Positions 42,498 to 51,441 of a stretch of 64,000 nucleotides of DNA are shown piece after piece. The stretch comes from an uncultured Nitrospira sp. (GTDB taxonomy: Bacteria > Nitrospirota > Nitrospiria > Nitrospirales > Nitrospiraceae). Where the stretch lies: NCBI GenBank assembly GCA_902500825.1, contig CABVRX010000019.1, forward strand, positions 1-64,000, read 5' to 3'. The translations under genes and the position numbers were made by a program. The notes beneath the pieces were generated by a model. That model did not search any database. It was not told the origin of the DNA and worked only from the letters and a program-made list of their open reading frames with translations. The first letter of the stretch is position 1. The number at the start of each line of letters is the position of its first letter.

Positions 42498-43378
42498 AAT
42501 CCGTCCATCCCATCATTCTCGCGCACGGGGGCGCCGGCTCTCGTGTCATGACCTCACCACAAGCCGCCTGCCTACAGGCCGCCTTGCAAGTCGGCTATCA
42601 TTTGCTGGATCGGGGCAGTACGTCGCTTCTTGCCGTTGAACAGACCATTCGCGTGCTCGAGCGTAGCGGACTGTTCAATGCGGGCAAGGGAGCGCGACTC
42701 CAGTTAGACGGCGTACAGCGGATGGATGCCTCCATCATGGAAGGGGATCATCTCAGTGCGGGGGCGGTGGCTTCCATCGAAGGCATCATTCATCCCATCA
42801 CCGCAGCGCGCCTTGTGATGGAAGAAACGGATCATGTATTGCTCGTAGGGCCGTTAGCGACGAAGTTCGCCGGCTATTTCAAGATGGAGCGTCACCAGCT
42901 TCGGACTTCACCCTACCGTCTTTCTTATGGTGCGATGCTTAAGAGGAAGGGATCTTCTCGAAATCGGCATGGCACCGTCGGGGCCGTCGCATTGGATCGA
43001 ACCGGGACGGTCGCCGCCGCCGCCTCGACTGGTGGGATTGATCGCATGTTGCCTGGGCGAGTCGGGGACACGCCGATCATCGGCTGCGGGGTGTATGCGG
43101 ATAACGCAACCGGCGCTGTCTCAATGACAGGATGGGGCGAGAGCATCATGCGTGTGGCGGTGGCCAAAGAGATTTGTGATCGATTGGCTCAAGTGAAGAC
43201 GCCGGCGAGAGCAGCACGGCTCGTGTTGCAGAAACTGGTCGCTCGGATCGACGGATCTGCGGGATGTCTGGTCCTCACGCCGAAAGGACGATTCACCATT
43301 CGCCATTCCACTCCTCACATGATGGCCGGATGGTGGGATGGAAAACGAGAACCCACATTGGGAGACAGATTTCTATGA
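42494..43378 (+). CDS. iaaA: Isoaspartyl peptidase / L-asparaginase (Ntn hydrolase)
   Basis: The 294-residue precursor has the family opening PIILAHGGAGSR and FNAGKGARLQLDG. The autocleavage/nucleophile Thr161 lies in RHGTVGAVALDRTG, followed by AASTGGIDRMLPGRVGDTPIIGCGVYAD. Cleavage before Thr161 would give alpha and beta subunits. It hydrolyses isoaspartyl peptides or asparagine. The start is a TTG overlapping the upstream stop, and the gene overlaps the downstream VOC gene by four bases (ATGA). These form a three-gene unit. Confidence 0.92.
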   Translation: MKSVHPIILAHGGAGSRVMTSPQAACLQAALQVGYHLLDRGSTSLLAVEQTIRVLERSGLFNAGKGARLQLDGVQRMDASIMEGDHLSAGAVASIEGIIHPITAARLVMEETDHVLLVGPLATKFAGYFKMERHQLRTSPYRLSYGAMLKRKGSSRNRHGTVGAVALDRTGTVAAAASTGGIDRMLPGRVGDTPIIGCGVYADNATGAVSMTGWGESIMRVAVAKEICDRLAQVKTPARAARLVLQKLVARIDGSAGCLVLTPKGRFTIRHSTPHMMAGWWDGKREPTLGDRFL

Positions 43379-43812
43379 ACAATAGTTTGTTTCACCTCGC
43401 CTTTCCGATTCACGACGTCGAAGCCACGCTTCGGTTCTACGTGGACGGTCTCGGCTGTACCGTCGGACGTCGATCGAAACATGCGGTCACGCTTGGCTTG
43501 GCCGGCCATCAACTCGTCGCACACGTCGTGCCGGATCAGCCGTCGAAACAGAAAGGTATCTACCCACGCCATTTCGGGTTGACCTTTCTTTTGCAAGAAG
43601 ACTGGCAGGCGTTGGTGGATCGGGCGAAGGCGAATAGTCTTCCCTTCTACCAACAGCCTCGCGTGCGATTTCCCGGCACGCGCATCGAGCACCGCACGTT
43701 CTTTCTTGAAGACCCGTCACACAACCTGCTCGAATTCAAACACTACACCAACGAATCGGCTATCTTCGGAGAAGCCGATCACGGCCAGGTCGGCGACGCT
43801 GAGGAAATCTAG
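43375..43812 (+). CDS. VOC-family (glyoxalase/dioxygenase fold) protein
   Basis: The 145-residue protein starts MNNSLFHLAFPIHDVEATLRFY, the first beta-alpha unit of the VOC fold. Candidate metal ligands are His7 and the Glu in NLLEFKHY. The end TFFLEDPSHNLLEFKHY is typical of small VOC enzymes. The reaction is unknown. It overlaps iaaA by ATGA and is convergent with mtgA nine bases downstream. Confidence 0.88.
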   Translation: MNNSLFHLAFPIHDVEATLRFYVDGLGCTVGRRSKHAVTLGLAGHQLVAHVVPDQPSKQKGIYPRHFGLTFLLQEDWQALVDRAKANSLPFYQQPRVRFPGTRIEHRTFFLEDPSHNLLEFKHYTNESAIFGEADHGQVGDAEEI

Positions 43813-43820
43813 CTGAGTCT

Positions 43821-44627
43821 TTATTGCACGCGTTTGTGAGAGGAGACGGCGACCTTCTCCATCCAGCCAAGGATACGTTGGTGCCGGCGGGTGAGAAAAG
43901 CAGTTTTGCGCAGGGGGTCGTATCGTTGCGGACTGGGGAGAATCGCCGCCAGCCAGGCTGCTTCCTCTGCGGTCAAATCGGAGGCGGATTTCCCAAAGTG
44001 ATGGCGAGCCGCAGCTTCCGCCCCATACACGCCGCGTCCCCACTCCGCAACATTCAAGTACAGTTCAAGGATACGTGTCTTGGTCAGCCGGTGTTCGAGC
44101 GAGCGAGTGATCAAGGCCTCGCGGGCTTTGCGGAACAGTGAACGCTCCGATGACAGATACAGATTTTTCGCCAGCTGCTGGGTGATGGTGCTCCCGCCTC
44201 GTTTGAGTTCTCCTGCTTCCAGATTGTACAGCGCGGCGTCACGGATGCCCTCCCAATCGAATCCCTCGTGGATAAAGAACGAGGCGTCCTCCGCCACGAT
44301 CACGGCACGTTGCAACTCCGGTGCGATTCGGCTCAAAGGTGTCCAGATCCATTGTCGCTTGCCGGTGCGTCCCTGTTCGGACACTTTTGCCAGCTGATGG
44401 TCCATGAGTGCTGTCGAAGTTGGGTTGGTCCTGGCCAGGAGGTCTGTGTCGGGAAGAGTGCTAAGCCAGCTCAGCGCGAGGATGCCTAGAGGAAGTCCGA
44501 TGAGCAGGGTGCTCCAGAGAAGAACACGGGCCACCCTACGTCGGCCGGTTGACTTGGGCACAGGAGGATCGTATGTGTAGTGACGCAGAAAGGTCGGACT
44601 ATCATTTGCCTTCCGTCTTGCATCCAT
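43821..44627 (-). CDS. mtgA: Monofunctional peptidoglycan glycosyltransferase (MtgA)
   Basis: The 268-residue protein has an N-terminal transmembrane helix (about 35-56) and the GT51 domain with catalytic Glu in VAEDASFFIHEGFDWEG. Further motifs are GGSTITQQLAKNLYLSSERS, RKAREALITRSLEHRLTKTRILELYLN and VAEWGRGVYGAEAAARHHFGK. It polymerises glycan strands from lipid II. The start MDARRKAN is chosen because upstream codons look non-coding. It is convergent with the VOC gene. Confidence 0.95.
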   Translation of the reverse strand: MDARRKANDSPTFLRHYTYDPPVPKSTGRRRVARVLLWSTLLIGLPLGILALSWLSTLPDTDLLARTNPTSTALMDHQLAKVSEQGRTGKRQWIWTPLSRIAPELQRAVIVAEDASFFIHEGFDWEGIRDAALYNLEAGELKRGGSTITQQLAKNLYLSSERSLFRKAREALITRSLEHRLTKTRILELYLNVAEWGRGVYGAEAAARHHFGKSASDLTAEEAAWLAAILPSPQRYDPLRKTAFLTRRHQRILGWMEKVAVSSHKRVQ

Positions 44628-44643
44628 TGATCGGCCTGTCGGC

Positions 44644-45264
44644 ATGAAAATCTTCGCTGCTGAGTTTATCAAAAGTTGCGTCTCCCCAGAACAATTTCCT
44701 GCCAATGGGCTCCATGAGATTGCCTTTGTGGGGCGCTCCAATGTGGGCAAATCGTCGTTGATCAATTCGTTGCTGAATCGTCGGGACCTGGCAAAAGTCA
44801 GCCGGACGCCCGGAAAGACGAGGGCCGTAAACGTGTTCCTGATCTCGACGTCCGATCCGGACCTTTCGCAATTCCATCTCGTGGACCTGCCCGGCTATGG
44901 ATTCGCCAAAGTGTCGAAATCCGTCCGCACCCAGTGGGGGCCATTGATGGAAGACTATCTCGTCGATCGGGCCATGCTGCTGAGAGTCGTCATGTTGGTG
45001 GACAGCCGGGTCGTGACCGACCAGGATCGTCAGACCATCGCGTGGCTCCGTTCGATCCACCGGAATCCCCTCGTCGTGGCAACCAAGGTCGACAAACTGA
45101 AACCCAGCGAACGGGTACGTACTCTGAGAGAGACGCATAGGGCCTTAGGACTCGCCGAAGGGGAAATGTTGATTCCTTATTCCTCGGTAACCGGGGATGG
45201 ACGGGATCGGGTGTGGAGAGCCTTACGCGACGTGGCCGACAGCCCGGCCACAGACATTTCTTGA
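44644..45264 (+). CDS. engB: EngB, ribosome-biogenesis GTPase
   Basis: The 206-residue protein has G1 GRSNVGKSSLINSL, G2-region TPGKTR, G3 DLPGYGFAK, G4 TKVDK and G5-like YSSVTGDG. EngB/YsxC assists assembly of the large ribosomal subunit. The gene is divergent from mtgA; the gap is only 16 bases. It converges on the surA-like gene, whose stop lies seven bases beyond. Confidence 0.96.
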   Translation: MKIFAAEFIKSCVSPEQFPANGLHEIAFVGRSNVGKSSLINSLLNRRDLAKVSRTPGKTRAVNVFLISTSDPDLSQFHLVDLPGYGFAKVSKSVRTQWGPLMEDYLVDRAMLLRVVMLVDSRVVTDQDRQTIAWLRSIHRNPLVVATKVDKLKPSERVRTLRETHRALGLAEGEMLIPYSSVTGDGRDRVWRALRDVADSPATDIS

Positions 45265-45271
45265 TCGCTCC

Positions 45272-46276
45272 CTATGGCGTCGAGCGCACAGGCTGCGGTT
45301 GCGTCTTGTCCGCGACTTGTTCGAACTTGATCTCGATGTACGCTTTGTTCTTGAGATCAGCGAGCCAGGATTCGTACATGTCATCGTTCTTTTGCCGATA
45401 GACCAGTTCCTGAATTTCTCGCCGTGCGTCCTCGTATCGGCGAAACTGCTTCGGCTTTCTATCATCCATGCGGATAATCTGGACTCCCTCGGGCCCCTCG
45501 ATGATGTTCGAGATCCCTCCCGGCACTAAGTGGGCGACGGCTTGTTCGATGGCGGGAATGAGTTCCCCTTGTCGGACCCATCCCAGTCGCCCGCCCTGCA
45601 AGGCGTTTGCGCCGTCGGAATACTGCATGGCGACCTCTTCAAATTTTTGTCCTCGCTTCAAGTCGTCCATCGCCAGACGGGCTTTGGTCAAGGCCTCGGC
45701 CAGCCCATCCGGGGAGCGCGACTGAATAATGATCTGGCTCAATTGGTATTCTTCGGGAAGGGCGAATCGGTCACGATGTTCTTGATAGAACCGCTTGAGC
45801 TCAGAGTCTCCGACGGTCACATTGCCGCGAATATGCAGGTCCACGACCCTCATGAGCAGGAGTTGCTCGCGAACGGTCTGGACATCATTCGCATTGGCGA
45901 TGTTGAAGGGACTGCCTTGCCGCTTCATCTGCTCAAGAGCTTGCTTCACTTCAAGGTCCGACACCTCGACTTTTTTGGCCTTGGCTTCCTGCAGTTGCAG
46001 GCGCCGTTCGATGAGCTTCGTCAGGGTCATGTACTCCGCTGTTTTCAACCGCCGGGCGAGGTCCGTTCCGTGGTGCTCGCGGGAAAGCCGCTCTTGCTCC
46101 GTTTCAAACTCACGCTTCACATCCGACAGCATGATCAATTCGGAATTGACGATGGCGACGATGCGATCTTGAAGCCGAGCCTCGGAAAAGGCCGGGAGCC
46201 AGATGGAGGTGACCAACAAGGTGAACGGCAACGCACATCGGGCCAGCTGATCTAATCGCAGCGAAACGCGTCTCAT
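45272..46276 (-). CDS. surA: SurA-like periplasmic peptidyl-prolyl isomerase
   Basis: The 334-residue protein has a signal peptide (MRRVSLRLDQLARCALPFTL, cleaved near SEA). A chaperone N-terminal domain follows (DRIVAIVNSELIMLSDVKREFETEQ, VEVSDLEVKQALEQMKRQ), then one parvulin domain (about 175-275; FALPEEYQLSQIII, EEVAMQYSDGANALQGGRLGWVRQGELIP). SurA helps outer-membrane proteins fold. Only one parvulin domain is present, against two in E. coli SurA. It lies downstream of a second parvulin lipoprotein and mfd on the same strand. Confidence 0.9.
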   Translation of the reverse strand: MRRVSLRLDQLARCALPFTLLVTSIWLPAFSEARLQDRIVAIVNSELIMLSDVKREFETEQERLSREHHGTDLARRLKTAEYMTLTKLIERRLQLQEAKAKKVEVSDLEVKQALEQMKRQGSPFNIANANDVQTVREQLLLMRVVDLHIRGNVTVGDSELKRFYQEHRDRFALPEEYQLSQIIIQSRSPDGLAEALTKARLAMDDLKRGQKFEEVAMQYSDGANALQGGRLGWVRQGELIPAIEQAVAHLVPGGISNIIEGPEGVQIIRMDDRKPKQFRRYEDARREIQELVYRQKNDDMYESWLADLKNKAYIEIKFEQVADKTQPQPVRSTP

Positions 46277-46349
46277 GATCCGTTCACCTAATGGCGCTAG
46301 AACCGATAATTCTACACGAAATAGAGAAATCTTGTGGAATCGAGTCAGG

Positions 46350-47246
46350 TCACCGTTTGCCGGTATCCTCGGTGATATGGCGGGAGGCTTCGGCGAAGCG
46401 AACCACGGCATTGGCCCGAATATCGGCGATGACTTCATCGAACTGCTTGCGGCGCTTATCGGTCAGTAATTCTTGTCGGAGCCGTTCCTGCGTCGCCAAA
46501 TCGGCTTGGATAATGGCTTCGTCAAGCGGGGCCAGCATGACCAAATAGTAGCCGTGGTCGGTCTTGATCGGCGCACTGACCATCCCGAGTTTCAGCGTGT
46601 GGATGACGGCATCGACTTCGGGGAGGACCAGTCCTTTTCGGTAGGGGCCAAGCTCGCCGCCCTTGGTTTTCGTCTTGTCGTCGAGGGAGTATCGCTGTGC
46701 AAACTTGGAAAAGTTTCCGCCTCGATTTACTTGTGCTTCAAGGTCTCTGGCGGCATACACATTAGGGAGCAGCATGACCGAGACATTGGCCTTCAATGGA
46801 TCCAAGAGTTGGCTGGCGTGCTTTTCGTAGTAGGCATTGAGTTCAGCGTGGGTGAGCTCGACCTTGGATTGAAGCTTGTCTTTCAACAGTTCGTCGAGAA
46901 TCAGCTGCTCTTTATATCGCTGCGTCTTGTCACGAATGGCATCATCGCGATCAAGGCCTCGGCGACGAGCCTCTTGCATCAGCAACTCTCGGGTGATGAG
47001 TTCTTCCAGAAACTTCCGCTTGCCGCCCTCTTTTTCGTAGCGTGAGCGAGTGGCCTTCGAGAGTTCGTTCCACCGGAGGTCAAACTCCGTTTGAGTAATG
47101 GCTCGTCCGTTCACCAAGGCAACGACCGGTTCCTCCTGTCGCTCGGCGCATCCCGAACCCACCGACACCAAACCGACCAACATGCCGACAAGCAGCCAGG
47201 GTAGACCGTATGTCCTACGGAAGATCAGGAACCGGAAGGGCATCAT
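46350..47246 (-). CDS. Parvulin-type peptidyl-prolyl isomerase lipoprotein
   Basis: The 298-residue product has a signal with lipobox GSGC (Cys near residue 33), a SurA_N-like helical domain (VVALVNGRAITQTEFDLRWNELS) and a parvulin domain (about 165-260; KANVSVMLLPNVYAARDLEAQ, FAQRYSLDDKTKTKGGELGPYRKG, IKTDHGYYLVML). It resembles PrsA/PpiD-type envelope foldases. The start is at MMPFRFLIF; upstream in-frame codons overlap mfd's end region. Its stop is 74 bases before the SurA start. The mfd-foldase-surA order suggests one transcript. Confidence 0.9.
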   Translation of the reverse strand: MMPFRFLIFRRTYGLPWLLVGMLVGLVSVGSGCAERQEEPVVALVNGRAITQTEFDLRWNELSKATRSRYEKEGGKRKFLEELITRELLMQEARRRGLDRDDAIRDKTQRYKEQLILDELLKDKLQSKVELTHAELNAYYEKHASQLLDPLKANVSVMLLPNVYAARDLEAQVNRGGNFSKFAQRYSLDDKTKTKGGELGPYRKGLVLPEVDAVIHTLKLGMVSAPIKTDHGYYLVMLAPLDEAIIQADLATQERLRQELLTDKRRKQFDEVIADIRANAVVRFAEASRHITEDTGKR

Positions 47247-47271
47247 AAGTCGTGGCACATGTAGTTCTCGA

Positions 47272-50200
47272 TTAAGAGGCTTCCTGTTGGATGGTCTTGG
47301 TATCACAGAGATCGAGGCTTTGCAAGATTGCGTTGAGTTCCGAAAACGTCGACGGCCAATCGTCATGAGGCATCTGAATCTCGAATGAGATGGGACTCAG
47401 GAAGCGCAGCCGCTTCTTGAGCTGGTCCATCAATCGGTGGACGGAGCGCTCAGGAATGACCGCCTTGGGCTGAAACACGACCTTGGCCGTCTGGCCGTGC
47501 ACCTCGATCGAGGCCAGATGCAGGCGTTTGGCGTGGGTCCGGAGTTGCATCACTTCGAGCAGGCGTTCGACCGGCTCAGGAGGGGGGCCGTAACGGTCCT
47601 GGATCTCCCCATGCAACAGGGCCAGCTCGCCGATTTGACCGCACGCCGTCAGCCGTTTATAGAGGGACAGACGGTGGTGCGGGTCGGCCACGTACTGCTC
47701 CGGAATGAACGCCGAAACCGGGAGTTGCAGGGTCGGATCCGGCTCTTCTTCGACGATGTGGCCCTTCATCCGTTGGACGGCTTGCTCGACCATTTGCATG
47801 TAGAGGTCCAAGCCGATCGCGGCGATGTGGCCCGACTGTTGTTTCCCCAGAAGATTACCTGCCCCCCGAATCTCAAGGTCCGCCGCAGCGATACGGAAGC
47901 CCGATCCGAGTTCGGTGAATTGCTGGATCGCGATCAATCGTTTCTGAGCATCGCCGGTGAGCGTGCCTTCATCGGGGATGAGGAAGTAGGCGTAGGCCTG
48001 CTCTCCGCCGCGTCCCACCCGTCCACGCAACTGGTACAGCTGCGCAAGGCCGAATAGGTCGGCACGATTAACGATGATGGTGTTGGCGTTGGGAACGTCG
48101 AGTCCTGACTGGATAATGGCCGAGGCGATTAAGACATCTGCCTCGCGTTTCACGAATTTCAGCATCACCGCTTCCAGCGGTCTGACATCCATCTGCCCGT
48201 GTGCCATGACCATGCGGGCTTCGGGAACCAATTGGTGCAGCCATCCCCCGATCCGCTCCATGGTTTCGACCCGATTGTGGACAAAATAGACTTGTCCACC
48301 ACGCCCGAGTTCACGCAGGATGGCGTCCCGCACCCCCTTCTCGCTGAATCGGATCACCTCGGTCTTGATCGCCAATCGCCCGGCAGGCGGCGTATCGATG
48401 ATCGAGAGATCCCGAACGCTCGACATCGCCATTTGGAGAGTGCGTGGAATGGGAGTGGCGGTTAACGTCAGGACATCGACCTGAGTGCGCAGTTGTTTGA
48501 GTCTCTCTTTATGTTTGACGCCGAACCATTGCTCTTCGTCAATGATCACGAGGCCGAGTTGCCGGAAGGCCACGTCTTTCTGCAGCAATCTGTGAGTGCC
48601 GATCACGACATCGACCGTTCCCGCGCCCACATCCTTCAGAATAGCTTTGGTTTCTTTGGGAGACTGAAACCGTGAGAGCAGCGCGACGCGCATCGGAAAG
48701 GGTGCGAAACGTTCGGCGAAGTTCTCATGGTGTTGATGGGCCAGCAGAGTAGTCGGAACCAGGACCGCCACCTGGCGGTCATGCTCAACCGCCTTGAACG
48801 CTGCGCGCATAGCGACCTCGGTCTTCCCGTATCCCACGTCTCCACAGACGAGTCGGTCCATGGGCTTCGTCGATTCCATGTCACGGCCGATGTCCTCGAT
48901 GGCCCGTAGTTGATCGGCTGTTTCTTCATACTCAAAGGCCGCTTCGAATTCGTGATAGAGAGTCGTGGTCGTGCCATAGGCATTCCGTTTGACCAGCTCG
49001 CGGTTTGCGTAGAGATCGATCAATTCTTGGGCCATCTCTTCGATATCCTTTTTGACCCGCGCGGTGGTCTTGGCCCAACTGGTGCCGCCCAAGCGATCGA
49101 GTCGGGGCACGTGACTCTCGGCTCCGCTGTACCGTTGGACCTGGCTCAAGCGATCGAGAGGAATGTAGAGCGTATCTCCGCCGGAGAACTCGAGGATGAG
49201 GAAATCGCTCTCGTAATCTTGGACCGAGAGGCGTTTGAGCCCTCGATATTTGGCGATGCCATGCTGCACATGCACGACGTAGTCGCCGACGTTCAGGTCT
49301 TCCAGGGAGGAGAGGAAGGTCGCCGTTCTGCTCTTGGGCTGCGGTTTGTGGCGGGCACCCTTCGCGAAGAGCTCTTCTTCCGTCAGGAGCGCGAGCCGAA
49401 GGTCTCCGGAAAGAAACCCCGCCGAGAGATCGCCGTGCAGAACGTAAAACGGCGGCTTCCCGGTCCTGTGGCCGGACCAGGCCACCGGTTTCCACGGGTC
49501 GGCAGGTAAATCGTGCTCCCGGAGTAGGGCGAGCAAGCGGTCGACTTGCCCGCGACTTCGCGCCACCAAGACGACCCGATGTTCGTTTCGGAGTCCTTCC
49601 AATAGGGTCAGTGTCTGGCTGAAGGCGGTACCCCTGATCCCAAGGCCGATACTTCCCGGTACTTGGGTGGAAAACGAAAAAGTCTGATCCCAGGCTGAGT
49701 CCGACGCCGCCAGCGGCTCAAGAGCCAACATGGGCCACGTCCCGATCCGCTGTTGGATGCCTTGCCAGGTCAGGAAGAGTCGTTCAGGCGAGGGATATGG
49801 CTGCATGGCATCACGGTCCACATGACGGAGATATCCGTCGTCGATCTTCTCCCAGGCCGCTTCACAGGCTTGTTTCAGCGCATCCGGTTGATCGAGGGCG
49901 AGGAAAGGGGCTGCTGAGAGATAGTCGAACAGTGTACTCATCGAATCGTATAGGTCAGGGCTACGCCACTCAGCGTCCGGTTGGATCGGCGTGATTGCAT
50001 CCGGGGCATCCGGAGGCCGAACGAACTCCCGCGCGGGCAACACCCAACCATCCTTCAATTTTTCGATGGAGGTCTGGGTCGAAGCGTCGAACAAGCGAAT
50101 CGATTCGACCTGGTCTCCGAGAAATTCCACGCGAATCGGGTTGGGGTAGGCGGTCGAGAAGATATCCACGATGCCGCCACGGATGCTGAATTCCCCTGGA

Positions 50201-50736
50201 ATTTCCACGACGGACACTCGCCGGTATCCCAGGCGAAGGAGATTGGTGATGAGCGAGTCCCGTTCGAAGACTGCCGCTGTTTCGAAGCGGAAGACCGCCT
50301 GCTCGAATATCGAGCGCGGAAGGACGCGGTGCATCGCAGCGGCGACGGAGATGATGAGGATGGTGGGTGGGTTGACCAGCAGACGATGGAGCGTGGTCAT
50401 CCGATGCGCAATCAGCCCGACATGCGGCGCTGTTGCTTCATAGGGGAGCGTTTCCCATTCCGGGAACCAGGCGAGCTCTTCGACCGGGCGACCCATGAGT
50501 TCATGGAAGAAACACAAGTCATTGAACATTCGTTCGGCGGATTCGTCGTTCGCCGTCACAACGACCCATGGACGGGAGCGGTCTGCAATGTCGCGGTGGA
50601 CGGCGTTCAGCAGGGTGAGGGCGCAGGCCGCGGTCGAGCCATGGACCCCCAGCAAGCAAATACGAGCCTGTTCTTGGCGAAGGGCCGAACGAAGGGGAGC
50701 GAGCCAGGATGGAGTGAGGGTGTTGATCTCAGACAC
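47272..50736 (-). CDS. mfd: Mfd, transcription-repair coupling factor
   Basis: The 1,154-residue protein has the N-terminal UvrB-like region (LPYEATAPHVGLIAHRMTTLHRLL), the CarD-like RNA-polymerase interaction domain (NVGDYVVHVQHGIAKYRGLKRL) and a RecG-like motor. The motor carries Walker A DRLVCGDVGYGKTEVAMRAA, Walker B DEEQ (IIDEEQWFGVKHKE) and the TRG-type region GSGFRIAAADLEIRGAGNLLGKQQSGHI. A C-terminal regulatory domain follows (PVSAFIPEQYVADPHHRLSLYKRL). Mfd displaces stalled RNA polymerase and recruits UvrA. It shares the strand with rfaE2 immediately upstream. Confidence 0.97.
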   Translation of the reverse strand: MSEINTLTPSWLAPLRSALRQEQARICLLGVHGSTAACALTLLNAVHRDIADRSRPWVVVTANDESAERMFNDLCFFHELMGRPVEELAWFPEWETLPYEATAPHVGLIAHRMTTLHRLLVNPPTILIISVAAAMHRVLPRSIFEQAVFRFETAAVFERDSLITNLLRLGYRRVSVVEIPGEFSIRGGIVDIFSTAYPNPIRVEFLGDQVESIRLFDASTQTSIEKLKDGWVLPAREFVRPPDAPDAITPIQPDAEWRSPDLYDSMSTLFDYLSAAPFLALDQPDALKQACEAAWEKIDDGYLRHVDRDAMQPYPSPERLFLTWQGIQQRIGTWPMLALEPLAASDSAWDQTFSFSTQVPGSIGLGIRGTAFSQTLTLLEGLRNEHRVVLVARSRGQVDRLLALLREHDLPADPWKPVAWSGHRTGKPPFYVLHGDLSAGFLSGDLRLALLTEEELFAKGARHKPQPKSRTATFLSSLEDLNVGDYVVHVQHGIAKYRGLKRLSVQDYESDFLILEFSGGDTLYIPLDRLSQVQRYSGAESHVPRLDRLGGTSWAKTTARVKKDIEEMAQELIDLYANRELVKRNAYGTTTTLYHEFEAAFEYEETADQLRAIEDIGRDMESTKPMDRLVCGDVGYGKTEVAMRAAFKAVEHDRQVAVLVPTTLLAHQHHENFAERFAPFPMRVALLSRFQSPKETKAILKDVGAGTVDVVIGTHRLLQKDVAFRQLGLVIIDEEQWFGVKHKERLKQLRTQVDVLTLTATPIPRTLQMAMSSVRDLSIIDTPPAGRLAIKTEVIRFSEKGVRDAILRELGRGGQVYFVHNRVETMERIGGWLHQLVPEARMVMAHGQMDVRPLEAVMLKFVKREADVLIASAIIQSGLDVPNANTIIVNRADLFGLAQLYQLRGRVGRGGEQAYAYFLIPDEGTLTGDAQKRLIAIQQFTELGSGFRIAAADLEIRGAGNLLGKQQSGHIAAIGLDLYMQMVEQAVQRMKGHIVEEEPDPTLQLPVSAFIPEQYVADPHHRLSLYKRLTACGQIGELALLHGEIQDRYGPPPEPVERLLEVMQLRTHAKRLHLASIEVHGQTAKVVFQPKAVIPERSVHRLMDQLKKRLRFLSPISFEIQMPHDDWPSTFSELNAILQSLDLCDTKTIQQEAS

Positions 50737-50739
50737 GCA

Positions 50740-51222
50740 TCACTTCGCGGTTGACCGGATGCGTTGAATGAGGCCGGTCGTCGAGAGACCGGGAACCAGC
50801 GGGATCGTCTTGACCACCCCTCCGCGAGCTTCGACTATTTCGCGACCGATGATCCGGTCGAGCCCCCAATCCCCACCCTTGACCAGGACGTCCGGTTGAA
50901 CGGCCACGATGAGCTGGAGGGGATCGGATTCGTCGAAAATGACCACAAAATCCACACAGGCTAAGGCGGCCAATATCTCCGCCCGTTGTGCCTCAGGCAC
51001 GATCGGCCGGTCGGATGCCTTGTCCAGCGTACGGACTGAAGCGTCACTGTTGACACCGACGACCAGGGCATCACCGAGGTCCCTGGCTGCCTGCAGATAC
51101 CGAGTATGACCGATATGCATCAGGTCGAAACAGCCGTTTGTGAACACGATCCGTTTCCCTTTTGTCCGTTCACCGGAAAGGAGCGAGAGAAGCTGATCGC
51201 GGGCCAACACCTTTGCAGCCAT
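50740..51222 (-). CDS. rfaE2: Heptose-1-phosphate adenylyltransferase (RfaE2/HldE C-domain)
   Basis: The 160-residue nucleotidyltransferase has [24 protein letters not shown] with the H-x-G-H ATP-binding motif, and [16 protein letters not shown] and [14 protein letters not shown]. It activates D-glycero-beta-D-manno-heptose-1-phosphate to ADP-heptose for LPS core. It is a stand-alone enzyme; the kinase half is absent and must be elsewhere. GmhA of the same pathway is at 55955-56533. mfd begins three bases after its stop. Confidence 0.93.
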   Translation of the reverse strand: MAAKVLARDQLLSLLSGERTKGKRIVFTNGCFDLMHIGHTRYLQAARDLGDALVVGVNSDASVRTLDKASDRPIVPEAQRAEILAALACVDFVVIFDESDPLQLIVAVQPDVLVKGGDWGLDRIIGREIVEARGGVVKTIPLVPGLSTTGLIQRIRSTAK

Positions 51223-51441
51223 GGCTCATCATACCGTGCCTCCCGTGCCGGCGGCTACATGGAAAAGCGTCCGGCCGGCTCTGTCGCCGATTCATAAGGC
51301 TGTTCCGGGATGGGCGCAAAGATCGAGCGATCTTCCGGTGTTGATCTCAAGTCATCAGGGAGCGGACCGATAGAGCACATAACGGATTCTAAGGACTAGC
51401 CCAGGTTGATTGAAGTCTACTGGTGTGTCCGGAGAGCGGCG

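Noticed and set aside
45530-46255. Plus-strand open frame across the SurA-like gene
   Set aside because: Antisense to a clear SurA-family gene with signal peptide and parvulin domain.
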